A stretch of DNA of 64,000 nt from Pseudarthrobacter sp. MM222 (GCF_947090775.1 NZ_OX352321.1:1860001-1924000); one strand, 5' to 3'. Positions 1 to 9,662 are shown, counted from the stretch's first letter. Numbers and translations: made by a program. The notes: generated from the letters alone by a model not told the origin.

Positions 1-2602
1 GCGTCTGGGCGATCTCCGGCCCGCTCAGCTCGCTGTCGAGGAGCCGGAGCACTTGCAGCTCGCGCCCGCTCAACTTCTCGTCAGCCGACGAGGTCAGCTG
101 GTCCCCCTCAAGGGGGGCTTGCACTTTGGGCGGCACAGCCAGGTTGAGCAGCCGCCGGGGGTGGTAATCGGCAGTTCCGTGGTCGGCGGCGTCACGCAGC
201 AGCTCCATCATCGGCGCCCCTTCGGCTATGAAGAGCCCGGCATACGCGGCAGGTTCGGGCGCCTCCGCGAAGGCCCGCCCAAGCATTCCGCGGGCTTGCG
301 CCCGGTGTCCTTGGACGGCTTGGGCCAGAGCCTGCAGCATGCGGATCTCCACCATGCTCCCTGCGCGTCCGCTTGTCTCTGCGGACTCGAGCAGCCGTCC
401 CAACAGGCGATCGGCTTGCTCGCGCGCGCCGCCGCCGGGATGTTCCCGGTGCTGCGCTAAGAGCAGCCGCACGAGCGTGAGGTGGTCGAACTCTCTCAGG
501 TAGCTGACTTCATCTGTTACTGACACCCCTCGTGCCTGCGCCCACTCGGCGGCTTCCGACGTCTTGCCTTGGGCGATCCAGATCCGGGCTTTCATGGCTC
601 CAATCGGCTGAACCTCCGGAAAGAATCCTGGCAGGTAGATCTGCTCAGCCTGGTCGAGCAGGTCGGTGGCCTGGTCCAAGCTTCCCTCGGCACGGGCAAT
701 CAGCGCCCTCGCTACGAACCACCGGTAACGGCTCTCGGTCATAGGCGCCCGTTCGAAATACTCACCAGCGGTCGTGAGGTGCCGCGTCGCGGCAGCGAAG
801 TCTCCGGCCTCCCGGTCAATCTCGCCCAGCCCTACATGCAGCTCGGCGGTCGCCCGGGCGACGGGCTCACCCTGAGCCTCGGCCAGCTGCAACGCATCCC
901 GGTAGAGCCGCCGCGCCTTGCCGGGTCGGCCCGCCACAAGCCACATGTCACCGAGCACGACGGTGCTGCTGAGCGCGTCAATGAGGTTGCCGGATGCGTG
1001 CAGGCTGGCCACGGCCTGTGTGAACGTATGCAGTGCAGACGACAGCTCCCCGTTCGCCCAAGCGGCGAGCCCTAGAAAGCCCGCAGCAGCGCCGCGCGCA
1101 AGATGGTCGCCAGGGCCGGCAAGGGCGAGGGCATGCCGTGCGTGCTCGGACGTGCCTGCCGCATCGCCCCGCGCCTGGGCAAGGGAGGCACGGTAGACGG
1201 CGATGGTCGCCGGCAGCGTCCGGAGCTCCTCAGTAACTGCCCAAGGCGGAGCTGCCCCGGACGGGACCGCAGCCATTGCACGTTCCGCATCCTCAAAGCG
1301 CGGCTCCACCCCGTGGAGGTCGCCGGAGACCATGAGCATGAACCCATAGAAGACGCTAAGCACTGGGCTGCACCGGACGGCGTCGGCGGGCAATGCCTTC
1401 AGCCAGCCAAACAAAATTGACTCCTGCCGGTTGCGCCGGATTATCGGCACGGCCAACTCCACCAGGCGGGCCGCGCGGTTAAAGTCTTGGGCTTCCAAGG
1501 CATGCGTGACCGCTTCCTCCAGCAGGTCCTTGCGCTCATACCATGCGCTGGCGCGCTGGTGCAGCAACGGCACCAAATCAGGCTGTTCGTTGAGCAGACG
1601 CGCCCGCAGCACATCCGCGAAGAGGTGGTGGTAGCGGTACCACTCGCGACGGTCATCCAACGGGACGATGAAAAGGTTGGCGCGCTCCAGTGACGTGAGC
1701 ATCGCTGTCCCGTCACCGCGGCCCGTCACCGCATCACAGAGGGGCCCGTTGAAACGGTCGAGAACGGCTGTGAGCAACAGGAAGCTGCGAACCGGCTCGG
1801 GTTGATGCTCAAGCACCTCCTCGACCAGGTAGTCGACAATGTACCGGTCATTTCCGGCGAACCCGGCTATAAAACCGGCGACGTCCTCGCGGCCCTTGAG
1901 CGAGAGCGCTGCCAGCTGCAGCGCTGCTACCCACCCCTCCGTACGCTGCTCCAACGCCTCGACGTCTACGGCGGAAAGATCCAGTCCTGCTACCTCATTG
2001 AGGTATGCGGTAACCTCCTCGGACGTAAAACGCAGCTCCGTTGCACGAATCTCGACGAGCTCGCCGCGCACCCGCCAACGGGACAACGGCAGTTCGGGGT
2101 CCGCGCGCGTGCTGATCATCACGTGGACGTGGGACGGAAGGTGGTCAAGCAGGAAGACCATCCCGTTGGTGACCTCGTGACTGTCAACGAGGTGGTAGTC
2201 ATCGAGCACCAACCAGACATCAGCCGGTGCCATGGCCAGATCGTTCAGCACCAAGGTGAGCACGGACTCGGTCGAAACGTCCGAAGGAGCAATGAGCTCC
2301 AGGGCAGACGGTCCGACACCCGGCACCGCTGTTTGCAGCGCGGACACAACATAGGTCCAAAAAGACGCTGGGTCGCTGTCGGCAGCGTCGAGCGAAACCC
2401 ACGCAATACGACGGTCGTCATCGTCCGTTCCGCCCAGCCACTGGGCAAGGAGTGTTGTCTTGCCAAACCCGGCCGGAGCAGACACTAGCGTCAATCGCGA
2501 CTCAGTTCCCCGACGCAGGCGATCCAAGAGCCGCGGGCGCGTCATGACGTGGCGTCGCGCTTTTGGGATGAACAGCTTCGTTGCGATCAGCGGACGTGCC
2601 AA
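1..2602 (-). CDS. MalT-like LuxR family ATP-dependent transcriptional regulator (3' end outside window)
   Basis: Large signal-responsive activator of the LAL/MalT class. With a TTG start the protein begins MARPLIATKLFIPKARR, the usual N-terminal motif of this family. A Walker A loop (SAPAGFGKT) lies at about residues 41-49 and a VLDDYHLVD Walker B-like segment near residue 130. A long helical TPR-like middle follows. The C-terminal LuxR helix-turn-helix (SGRELQVLRLLDSELSGPEIAQ) begins near residue 842 and runs off the window edge. About 867 codons are visible and the frame is open wherever I checked it. The TTG was chosen because the family motif begins there; GCGGGG upstream is only a weak ribosome site. 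What it senses and controls cannot be read here. The next gene ends in a terminator-like hairpin, so it is probably transcribed alone. Confidence 0.85.
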   Translation of the reverse strand, partial: MARPLIATKLFIPKARRHVMTRPRLLDRLRRGTESRLTLVSAPAGFGKTTLLAQWLGGTDDDDRRIAWVSLDAADSDPASFWTYVVSALQTAVPGVGPSALELIAPSDVSTESVLTLVLNDLAMAPADVWLVLDDYHLVDSHEVTNGMVFLLDHLPSHVHVMISTRADPELPLSRWRVRGELVEIRATELRFTSEEVTAYLNEVAGLDLSAVDVEALEQRTEGWVAALQLAALSLKGREDVAGFIAGFAGNDRYIVDYLVEEVLEHQPEPVRSFLLLTAVLDRFNGPLCDAVTGRGDGTAMLTSLERANLFIVPLDDRREWYRYHHLFADVLRARLLNEQPDLVPLLHQRASAWYERKDLLEEAVTHALEAQDFNRAARLVELAVPIIRRNRQESILFGWLKALPADAVRCSPVLSVFYGFMLMVSGDLHGVEPRFEDAERAMAAVPSGAAPPWAVTEELRTLPATIAVYRASLAQARGDAAGTSEHARHALALAGPGDHLARGAAAGFLGLAAWANGELSSALHTFTQAVASLHASGNLIDALSSTVVLGDMWLVAGRPGKARRLYRDALQLAEAQGEPVARATAELHVGLGEIDREAGDFAAATRHLTTAGEYFERAPMTESRYRWFVARALIARAEGSLDQATDLLDQAEQIYLPGFFPEVQPIGAMKARIWIAQGKTSEAAEWAQARGVSVTDEVSYLREFDHLTLVRLLLAQHREHPGGGAREQADRLLGRLLESAETSGRAGSMVEIRMLQALAQAVQGHRAQARGMLGRAFAEAPEPAAYAGLFIAEGAPMMELLRDAADHGTADYHPRRLLNLAVPPKVQAPLEGDQLTSSADEKLSGRELQVLRLLDSELSGPEIAQT

Positions 2603-2993
2603 ACGAACCCCGCTACCAGGCGCACAACAAATCCGGAAGGTGCGGAAATTTTGTACCCAAACTCCAGCAGTGGCCCCTGGCGATGGATCCTGATGGTTGG
2701 CGGCGACGTCATCCCACTCATCTTCGGACTCCTGATTCTCCGCAGATCCAGCAAGAACAGCTCGGCCCACTCAGATCATTCATTAGGGGCTCAACCGGAA
2801 GGACAATATTCAAGGGTTGGATGGCATGAAGCGTAGCCAGACGGCTTGCACCGCACCGGCGCGTGTGTCTCACGGCATAAGATGACCGATGCCCCACTTT
2901 ACACTGAGTGCTGAGCTTCCAGGGGGTTGTGCCTGGGAGGGGTGATGTCACTTTCAGCCGCAGACTGCCCAACCTTCCGGTGGTTTCGGGGGT
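2603..2993. other. Intergenic stretch without a recognisable gene
   Basis: This stretch separates the start of the MalT-like regulator from the 3' end of the copper operon. Open frames here are short, have poor codon usage and match no family I know. It presumably carries the promoter of the MalT-like gene, but I could not pick convincing -35/-10 boxes. Confidence 0.5.
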
Positions 2994-3029
2994 GCCCTGG
3001 CCCCGCCGCAGGAGCGGCGGGGTCAGGGC
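2994..3029 (-). terminator. Strong GC-rich hairpin after the DUF305 gene
   Basis: Two 16-base arms (2994-3009 and 3014-3029) pair fully, apart from one G-T pair, around a four-base AGGA loop. It sits 17 bases past the stop of the DUF305 gene. There is no T-run, so it is a terminator-like or RNA-stabilising hairpin rather than a textbook intrinsic terminator. Confidence 0.65.
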
Positions 3030-3046
3030 CGGAGAGAGAGTTCCGG

Positions 3047-3661
3047 TCAGAGGGAGGCCAGCAGTTTCTGCATTTCCTGGATTTCGGCTTCCTGCGCGCC
3101 CACGATGTCCTTGCTGAGTTTGACCGCGTCGGCGTTCTTACCGGCGGTGGTCTCGGTTTTGGCCATCATGATCGCGCCTTCGTGGTGCACGATCATCTGC
3201 TGCAGGAAGAGCCGGGCCGCTTCCGTGCCTTGGGCGGCGTCGAGCCTCGTCATATCTTCGTCGCCCATCATGCCGGTCATGCTGTGGCCGGAGGGCATCA
3301 TGGTGGGTTCGTTCCAGCTCGTCAGCCAGCCGGTCATCATGTCGATTTCAGGGCCCTGCGAGGCCTTGATCTTGGTCGCCAGAGCCGTCACGTCGGCGGG
3401 AATGTCCTGCTTCTTGAGCACCGTCTCGCTCATTTGAACGGCCTGGGCGTGGTGCGGGACCATCGTCTGGGCGAACGTGACGTCAGCTGCGTTGTGTTCC
3501 GCGGCCGAAGCCGGAGCAGTGCTGGAGGGTGCACTGGTGGAGGAGCTGCCGTGGTCCATCGGCATGGACGTGCCGGATGATCCGGATCCGGTCGAGCAGC
3601 CGCCCAGGGCCAGGGCAGTGGCGATGGCAGTTGCGGAAAGGGGCAGAAGTTTCTTGTTCAT
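3047..3661 (-). CDS. DUF305 family lipoprotein (copper-locus)
   Basis: Predicted lipoprotein of 204 residues. It has a short basic N-terminus, a hydrophobic segment and the lipobox LALGGCS with Cys22 as lipidation site, then a Ser/Gly/Met-rich linker. The DUF305 four-helix domain carries two His-His motifs, MVPHHAQAV and MIVHHEGAI, and many Met residues, which fits metal binding outside the membrane. The start was chosen at the lipoprotein signal, with GAAGGA about 8 bases upstream; a longer open frame upstream lacks coding character. It is the last gene of the ATPase-DUF6153-DUF305 run. DUF305 proteins often accompany copper resistance genes; a role in periplasmic or surface copper binding is inference. 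Confidence 0.85.
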   Translation of the reverse strand: MNKKLLPLSATAIATALALGGCSTGSGSSGTSMPMDHGSSSTSAPSSTAPASAAEHNAADVTFAQTMVPHHAQAVQMSETVLKKQDIPADVTALATKIKASQGPEIDMMTGWLTSWNEPTMMPSGHSMTGMMGDEDMTRLDAAQGTEAARLFLQQMIVHHEGAIMMAKTETTAGKNADAVKLSKDIVGAQEAEIQEMQKLLASL

Positions 3662-3813
3662 GGAAATCAGGTCCTTCAAATCATCAGTCGGCGCATGGCG
3701 CCGCCGGGCGGTGTGCATCAGCGAATGCGGTCTGGCGGCCCGAAAAAGGGTGGGCGACAATAAGGGAGACGTGCGCGCTGGAACTGTTCGTTCCCTGGGC
3801 GATGGGTCCTGTT

Positions 3814-4299
3814 TTACGTTCTGCTGATGGACAGCTGACCAGGTGAAGGACTGCCGGGAAGATAGGAATAGGCAAGGGGGACCGCGCCCGGTGCCCTTGC
3901 GTTGGAGATGCTGCCAAAAATGCCCGCGCCGGGCAGCGGCACGGACAGCGACCCGGTTTTCGCCAATGGGGTGCACGTCACCGTCATCGTCTGCATGCTC
4001 GTGCAGCCGTCAGAGCATGAGCACTCCTGCACAGAGGAGCTGGCGGCGATCTCCACTCCCGTCCGGCGGGATGAGGCAGTGTCGGCGGTGCCGTGTACCG
4101 GATGGCCATCGGCCGCCGCGGTTCCTGTGTGGACCGTTGCGGCTCCGGCCGCAGCGGTGATGGCGGCGGCGGAGTGCATGCTGTGGCTGCCCGTCATGAC
4201 GTGCATTCCCAAAATTCCGGCGAGGACGGTCAGGATGCCGGCCAGCAGGCCTGCGCGCTCGAGGAACGACGTCGCGGCGTTCCGGTCTGATGCGGGCAC
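3814..4299 (-). CDS. DUF6153 family small membrane protein
   Basis: Protein of 161 residues with one transmembrane segment near residues 15-34 (AGLLAGILTVLAGILGMHVM). A His/Ala/Thr-rich extracellular part follows, then a Cys cluster (QECSCSDGC...TC) that could bind metal. It starts with GTG after a very good ribosome site (AAGGAGGAAGG). Position between the copper ATPase and the DUF305 lipoprotein suggests a helper role in copper handling. No enzymatic motif is visible and the function is unknown; I assign the DUF6153 family from the LLAGxLxGxLGMH pattern. Confidence 0.75.
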   Translation of the reverse strand: MPASDRNAATSFLERAGLLAGILTVLAGILGMHVMTGSHSMHSAAAITAAAGAATVHTGTAAADGHPVHGTADTASSRRTGVEIAASSSVQECSCSDGCTSMQTMTVTCTPLAKTGSLSVPLPGAGIFGSISNARAPGAVPLAYSYLPGSPSPGQLSISRT

Positions 4300-4386
4300 G
4301 GGCCTTCCTCCTTCCGCTTGGGCTGATCTTTTTAGGCTACCGGCCGGGGGCGCTGCCGTGTTTCCCTGGCCGTTTGGTCCCGTTGG

Positions 4387-6540
4387 TCAACGAACCTCGG
4401 ACGGGTTGAGTTTCACCCGTCGCAGTAGCTGGGCGTTCAGGGCTACGACGATGGTGGAGGCGGACATCAGGACCGCGCCGGCGGCGGGGGAGAGCACGAC
4501 GCCGGCGAAGGCCAGGACCCCGGCGGCCAGGGGGACGGAAATGATGTTGTAGCCGGTGGCCCACACGAGGTTCTGCCACATCTTGCGGTAGCTAGCCCGC
4601 GACAACTCCACCATGGACAGGACCGCGCGGGGATCGTTGCCGGCCAGGACTACGCCGGCTGATTCCATCGCCACGTCGGTGCCGGCGCCGATCGCGATGC
4701 CGACTTCTGCCCTGGCCAGTGCCGGGGAGTCGTTCACACCGTCCCCGACCATGGCGACTTTGAAGCCGCGTCCTTGGAGTTCGGCGACTTTTTTGTCCTT
4801 GTCCGCGGGCAGGACTTCGGCGAAGACCTCGTCGATGTTCAGTTCTTTTGCGACCGCCTGGGCGACCTGTTCGGCGTCGCCCGTGATCATGGCGACCTTG
4901 ATGCCGCGGTTCTGCAGGGCCGTGACGGCCTGCCGTGATTCGTCGCGGATTGCGTCTTCCAAGCTGACGGCGCCGAGGATCCGGTTTCCTTCCACGATGT
5001 GCAGCACGGCCGCGCCGCGGACCATCCAGGCCCGGGTGCTGGCTGCCAACGATTCGGGTTCGGCGACGCCGAGTTCTTTCAGGAGAGCCGGACCGCCGAC
5101 CTTGATGGTTCGTCCATCGATGGTTGCGCGGACGCCCCGGCCGGTCATGGAGGTGAAGCCGGTGGCCCGGGGAATGCCCAGGCCCCGGTGGCTGGCTGCC
5201 CGGACGATGGCGCGGGCTACCGGATGTTCACTGTCGGACTCGATGGCGGCGGCGAGGGCCAGCAGCTCATCTTTGCTGACACCGTCCGCTGCGGCGACGT
5301 CTTTGAGTTCCGGTTCGCCCTTGGTCAGGGTGCCGGTCTTGTCGAACAGGACGACGTCGATGGTGCGCATGCGCTCCAGCGCCATCCGGTTCTTGATCAG
5401 GACCCCGGCGCGGGCGGCCTGCTCGGTGGAGATGGCGATGACCAGCGGGATGGCCAGGCCCAGGGCGTGTGGGCAGGCGATCACCAATACCGTGACAGTA
5501 CGAGTCACGGCTTCGGGAAGATTGCCCAGCAGTGTCCATGCGATGAAGGTGATGACACCAGCTCCTGTGGCGAAGTAGAACAGGAACGCCGCCGCCCGAT
5601 CGGCCAACGCCTGCGCCCGGGAAGAGGACGCCTGCGCTTCGGCGACCAGCCGCTGGATGCCCGCCAGCGCCGTGTCATCCCCGACGGCGGTGACCCGGAC
5701 CCGCACGGTGTTGTCGGTGGCCACGGTGCCGGCGACCACCGGGTCACTGACCGAGCGGAGCACGGTCTTGGACTCGCCGGTGATCATGGATTCGTCGAAC
5801 TCGGCCTGGCCTTCGATGACCGTACCGTCTGCGGGCATCCGGGCCCCGGAACGGACCAGGACGGTGTCCCCGGCCCGAAGGTCGGCGACGCTGACGGTCT
5901 CGGTGCCTGTGTCGGTGATGCGTTCTGCCTCATCGGGCAGCAGCGCGGCCAAAGCGTCGAGGGCACCCTGGGCAGACCCGAGGGCGCGCATCTCGATCCA
6001 GTGGCCCAGCAGCATGATGGCCACCAGCAGGGACAGTTCCCACCAGAAGTCCAGCTCGAAGCCTCCGATGCCGAGGCTGGTAATCCAGGAGGCAACGAAG
6101 GCGACCGTGATGGCCATGGAGATCAGCAGCATCATCCCCGGTTGCCGGTTTTTGAGTTCGCTTAGGCCACCCTTCAGGAATGGCTGTCCTCCGTAGAGGA
6201 AGATCACCGTTCCCAGAAGGGGCGGGATCCAGGCCGCTCCCGGAAAATCCGGTGGCATGTAGCCGAGCAGGTGCCCGAACATCGGGCTGAAGTACACCAC
6301 CGGAACCGACAGGACGAGAGTCAGCCAGAACCGGTCCTTGAACATCGCCGTGCTGTGCCCGGCGTGCTGGCCGTGGCCGTGCACCATGTTGTCATCCTGG
6401 CCGCCGTCGCCCGCATGCTTGTGGTGCGGGGGTGCGGCCGCCACTGCAGTGGTGGGGGACGCCATCGGGGCCGAGCCGGGGTCTGCTTCGTGTGCCGGGC
6501 TGGCATGGTGGTTGTGGCTGTGGTGAGTGGGGTCTTCCAT
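4387..6540 (-). CDS. copB: CopB-type P1B-3 copper/silver-translocating ATPase
   Basis: Heavy-metal efflux pump of the inner membrane, 717 residues. The first about 65 residues are rich in His instead of carrying CxxC metal-binding domains. The metal site in TM6 is CPH (residues 356-358). TM7 has N-x6-YN-x4-P (QNLVWATGYNIISVP) and TM8 has MSAST, together the P1B-3 signature of CopB pumps, which prefer Cu(II) or Ag(I) over Cu(I). TGES, DKTGT (phosphorylated Asp about 400) and GDGVNDSPAL are intact. The start was set at the ATG after GAGGGAGA; the open frame extends about 77 codons further upstream across the promoter region. It leads the operon with the DUF6153 and DUF305 genes and diverges from an ArsR gene, with a perfect 17-base palindrome between. 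Confidence 0.93.
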   Translation of the reverse strand: MEDPTHHSHNHHASPAHEADPGSAPMASPTTAVAAAPPHHKHAGDGGQDDNMVHGHGQHAGHSTAMFKDRFWLTLVLSVPVVYFSPMFGHLLGYMPPDFPGAAWIPPLLGTVIFLYGGQPFLKGGLSELKNRQPGMMLLISMAITVAFVASWITSLGIGGFELDFWWELSLLVAIMLLGHWIEMRALGSAQGALDALAALLPDEAERITDTGTETVSVADLRAGDTVLVRSGARMPADGTVIEGQAEFDESMITGESKTVLRSVSDPVVAGTVATDNTVRVRVTAVGDDTALAGIQRLVAEAQASSSRAQALADRAAAFLFYFATGAGVITFIAWTLLGNLPEAVTRTVTVLVIACPHALGLAIPLVIAISTEQAARAGVLIKNRMALERMRTIDVVLFDKTGTLTKGEPELKDVAAADGVSKDELLALAAAIESDSEHPVARAIVRAASHRGLGIPRATGFTSMTGRGVRATIDGRTIKVGGPALLKELGVAEPESLAASTRAWMVRGAAVLHIVEGNRILGAVSLEDAIRDESRQAVTALQNRGIKVAMITGDAEQVAQAVAKELNIDEVFAEVLPADKDKKVAELQGRGFKVAMVGDGVNDSPALARAEVGIAIGAGTDVAMESAGVVLAGNDPRAVLSMVELSRASYRKMWQNLVWATGYNIISVPLAAGVLAFAGVVLSPAAGAVLMSASTIVVALNAQLLRRVKLNPSEVR

Positions 6541-6769
6541 GGTTTCTCCCTCAGAGGATGCAGACCCGTGCGCAGGACGGGGGGATCGGACCAGCTGGGG
6601 ATCAGGTGGTAGCCGAGAGGAGACCAAGGCAAGCTCTTTGCGCGATTCTGTTCCGCACATGTCAGTTCCATTCCTTGAGAAGAAGTTATGGGTGCTGGGG
6701 TTGAACGGCTGTGACGGCGATGCGGGGGCACCGGCCTGGACATACCACTTCACTGACAACACCCCGAAC

Positions 6770-6786
6770 ATACCCCCTGGGGGTAT
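6770..6786. promoter_or_regulatory. Perfect palindrome ATACCCCCTGGGGGTAT, CsoR-like operator
   Basis: Perfect 8-base arms flank a single central T, in the 323-base gap between the divergent copper ATPase and ArsR-family genes. The G/C-block flanked by TA resembles operators of CsoR-family copper repressors and is unlike usual ArsR-family sites. No csoR gene lies in the window, so the regulator would have to be elsewhere. I see nothing else distinctive in the 6541-6863 gap. Confidence 0.7.
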
Positions 6787-6863
6787 ATTCGGTCAAGAGC
6801 GTTTTTGAGTGCCAAGGCCTTATGTGCAATTATCTGCGTATGAATGCAGATAATAGGGCTTGC

Positions 6864-7217
6864 ATGCTGACGCCCGACAGTCAGTACGTCGAACTCGCCG
6901 TCGAGGTCTTTGCCATGCTGGCCGACGCGACCCGCGTCAGGCTCATCCTGGCCCTGCGCCACGGGGAACTGCCCGTCAACGCCCTCGCCGAGAAGGCCGG
7001 GAAATCCGCCGCAGCGGTTTCCCAGCATCTGGCCAAGATGCGTTTGGCGCGCATGGTCGCCACCCGTCAGGAAGGCACCAGGGTTTACTACCGTCTGCAG
7101 GACGGGCACGCCTGGCAGCTCGTCGCCGACGCCATCCACCAGGCCGAACACGCCTTGGGAACAGCCCCCCACCATAGCGCCGCCCCGCACAGCGGTTCGC
7201 AGGAGGCCGGGGCATGA
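6864..7217 (+). CDS. ArsR/SmtB-family metal-responsive repressor
   Basis: Winged-helix repressor of 117 residues with the ArsR core AVEVFAMLADATRVRLIL, recognition helix SAAAVSQHLAKMRLARMV and wing TRQEGTRVYYRL. The C-terminus is His-rich (HQAEHALGTAPHHSAAPH), a likely metal-binding tail as in Ni/Co or Zn sensors of this family. I prefer the ATG after TAGGGC; an in-frame ATG eight codons upstream has no ribosome site. Its last four bases (ATGA) overlap the following CDF transporter, so the two are translationally coupled and it most likely represses that transporter. It lacks the CxC arsenic motif, so arsenic sensing is unlikely. Confidence 0.88.
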   Translation: MLTPDSQYVELAVEVFAMLADATRVRLILALRHGELPVNALAEKAGKSAAAVSQHLAKMRLARMVATRQEGTRVYYRLQDGHAWQLVADAIHQAEHALGTAPHHSAAPHSGSQEAGA

Positions 7218-8341
7218 GCCGGCAGATTCCGCACATCGGCAGCGACGGCCACACGCATCTCCACGAACACGGTAAGCACAACCCGGACCAGGATAACCAA
7301 CAGGAGCATCACCATAGTCCCGAGCATGGCAGGCACGGTCGCGACCACGGCCCCCACGAGCACGTCCACGCGACCGGGTTCAAAGCGTGGCTGCAGGAGC
7401 TGTTCGTGCCGCACTCCCATGACTCCGCCGACTCGATCGACTCCGCCATGGAGACCAGCTCCCAAGGCATTCGCGCCGTAAAGGTGTCACTGCTCGGGCT
7501 GGGCGCCACGTCACTGTTCCAGCTCGCCATCGTCCTCATCAGCGGCTCCGTGGCGTTGCTGGCAGACACCGTCCACAATTTTTCCGACGCCCTGACCGCA
7601 GTGCCACTCTGGATCGCCTTCCTGCTCGGACGCCGCCGCGCGACCCGCACCTACACCTACGGGTTTGGCCGCGCCGAAGACCTGGCAGGGCTGTTCATCG
7701 TGGCCATGATCGCGCTCTCAGCCGTCGTGGCCGCCGTCGAATCCATCCGCCGCTTCTTCGAGCCCCAGCCCGTCCAAAACCTGGGCTGGGTGCTCGCAGC
7801 CGGACTCGTGGGCTTCGCCGGCAACGAACTCGTCGCCATATACCGCATCCGCGTGGGGCGACGGATCGGCTCCGCCGCCCTCATCGCAGATGGCATCCAT
7901 GCCCGCACCGATGGGTTCACCTCGCTTGCCGTCGTCGCCGGCGTCATTGGCATATGGCTCGGATTCCCCCTTGCAGACCCGATCGTGGGCCTACTCATCT
8001 CTGCAGCGATCGCCGTGCTGCTCTGGGGAACCGTCCGCGACATCGGGCGCCGGCTCATGGACGGCGTCGACCCCGCCCTCACCGACCGCCTCACAGCCGT
8101 CGTCCGCGACCATGCTCCTGAAGGTGCAACGTCCCGGCTGCGCTGGTCCGGCCACCGGCTTCACGTCGAGGTCTCCATCCCACTGACAAAGATCACGGAC
8201 TTAGGGAAACTGGCCACTATCCAGGAGGAAATCGACCAGTCCACCCGCCACGCACTCCCGAACGTGGGATCCGTGACAACAGTACCCACGGTCGCTCACG
8301 CAGAGGCTCCAGACCCACATCGTGCTGAGGTTCAAAAGTAG
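7214..8341 (+). CDS. Cation diffusion facilitator (CDF) metal exporter with His-rich N-terminus
   Basis: Inner-membrane metal/proton antiporter, 375 residues. The first about 50 residues are exceptionally His-rich (HTHLHEHGKH, EHHHSPEHGRHGRDHGPHEHVH) and probably cytoplasmic metal-binding. Six membrane segments follow. The transport site is formed by DTVHNFSD in TM2 and HARTD in TM5. The cytoplasmic C-terminal domain ends near HVEVSIPL. Overlaps the ArsR gene by ATGA. Zn, Co, Ni or Cd are all possible substrates; the His tail of the regulator favours Ni/Co/Zn. Confidence 0.9.
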   Translation: MSRQIPHIGSDGHTHLHEHGKHNPDQDNQQEHHHSPEHGRHGRDHGPHEHVHATGFKAWLQELFVPHSHDSADSIDSAMETSSQGIRAVKVSLLGLGATSLFQLAIVLISGSVALLADTVHNFSDALTAVPLWIAFLLGRRRATRTYTYGFGRAEDLAGLFIVAMIALSAVVAAVESIRRFFEPQPVQNLGWVLAAGLVGFAGNELVAIYRIRVGRRIGSAALIADGIHARTDGFTSLAVVAGVIGIWLGFPLADPIVGLLISAAIAVLLWGTVRDIGRRLMDGVDPALTDRLTAVVRDHAPEGATSRLRWSGHRLHVEVSIPLTKITDLGKLATIQEEIDQSTRHALPNVGSVTTVPTVAHAEAPDPHRAEVQK

Positions 8342-8565
8342 AACGCGCACGGGCTTCCACAACCGGCCGGGCTGACTCCGGTCCGGCAACAGAGCGAGAA
8401 CGAAGCTGCTGTGCCAAGGGTGAAGGCATAGCCATCCAGCGCGGCACCACGGTCGTGTTCGTCCTGCCCGTCCAGTTCGCTGGCTCCATGCGGCAGTCCA
8501 AGACCAATCGAGGGAATCGTGAACTCCGCGGGAATTTTCGGTCCGGGCCGGCGTTAGGTCTGTGT

Positions 8566-9597
8566 ATGAAAGCAATCGTGTACCGTGCCACCGGCGATCC
8601 GTCCGTCCTCGAGCTCATCGACCGCGAGATCCGCGACCCGGGGCGCGGGGAGGTGCGCGTGCGGATCATGGTCTCCGCGGTGAACCCCACCGACTGGAAG
8701 TCGCGCCGCGGCGCCAATCCGGGTGAGCCTTTGCCATTCGCGGAGGTCGTGCCGAACCAAGACGGCGCCGGAGTGGTGGACGCCGTCGGACCCGGCGTCG
8801 AGCATCTCCACGTCGGTGACAGGGTTTGGCTGGCCCTGGCCGCCTACCAGCGCGCCGATGGCGGGACAGCGCAGGAGTTCGCCGTCCTGCCGGCCGAGCG
8901 GGTCTTTCCGCTGCCGGAGAACGCCGGGTTCGACCTCGGCGCAAGCCTGGGCGTTCCCGCGATCACCGCCCACAGGGCACTGACCATCGCCGAGGACGGC
9001 CCGCGGCGGCTGCACCCAGGAAGCCTGGACGGCAAAGTAGTTCTCGTCGCTGGAGGGGCCGGCGCAGTGGGCCATGCGGCGATCCAGCTCGCCAAGTGGG
9101 CCGGTGCCGTTGTGATCACGACCGTGAGCGGACCCGCGAAGGCTGCGCTGGTGACGGCCGCCGGCGCCGATCACGTCGTCAATTACCGGGAAACCCACGC
9201 GGCCGCGGAGATCCGCCGGATCGCTCCCGAGGGCGTCGACCAGATCGTGGAGGTGGCACCCGCGCAGAACGCGGAACTCGACCTGGCAGTGATCCGCAAC
9301 CGCGGCTCCGTCGCGGTCTACGCCAACAACGGCGGCGATCAGCTGAGCCTGGACGTGCGCAGGCATTTCAGCCTCAACGTCGGCTACCAGTTCGTGCTGC
9401 TCTACACCGTTGGCATGGCGGCGGTGCATGCCGCCGCCGAGGACATCAATGAAGCCATTGCCGACGGCGCCCTTCCGGTGGGAGAGGCCGCAGGCCTGCC
9501 GCTGCATCGCTTTGACCTGGTAGACACAGCTGCGGCCCACTCGGCGGTGGAAGAGAGCATCGTCGGCAAGGTGCTAATCGATGTTTCAGCGGGCTAG
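8566..9597 (+). CDS. Zinc-independent NADPH:quinone oxidoreductase (MDR family)
   Basis: Medium-chain dehydrogenase/reductase of 343 residues, cytoplasmic. It has an N-terminal GroES-like fold (MKAIVYRATGDPSVLEL) with VNPTDWKSRRG, and a Rossmann fold with VLVAGGAGAVGHAAIQLAKWAGA for NADPH. The zinc-ligand cysteines of alcohol dehydrogenases are absent, which fits the quinone reductase/zeta-crystallin group. The start was chosen at the conserved MKAIV; the frame is open further upstream without family match. It stands alone after a 224-base gap that I cannot assign. Substrate unknown. Confidence 0.88.
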   Translation: MKAIVYRATGDPSVLELIDREIRDPGRGEVRVRIMVSAVNPTDWKSRRGANPGEPLPFAEVVPNQDGAGVVDAVGPGVEHLHVGDRVWLALAAYQRADGGTAQEFAVLPAERVFPLPENAGFDLGASLGVPAITAHRALTIAEDGPRRLHPGSLDGKVVLVAGGAGAVGHAAIQLAKWAGAVVITTVSGPAKAALVTAAGADHVVNYRETHAAAEIRRIAPEGVDQIVEVAPAQNAELDLAVIRNRGSVAVYANNGGDQLSLDVRRHFSLNVGYQFVLLYTVGMAAVHAAAEDINEAIADGALPVGEAAGLPLHRFDLVDTAAAHSAVEESIVGKVLIDVSAG

Positions 9598-9662
9598 CCA
9601 TAACGCTTCAGGAGCGTCGTGGGGTCATCACGCGTTGCAGCCGCGGGACTGAGCGGGCCGGA

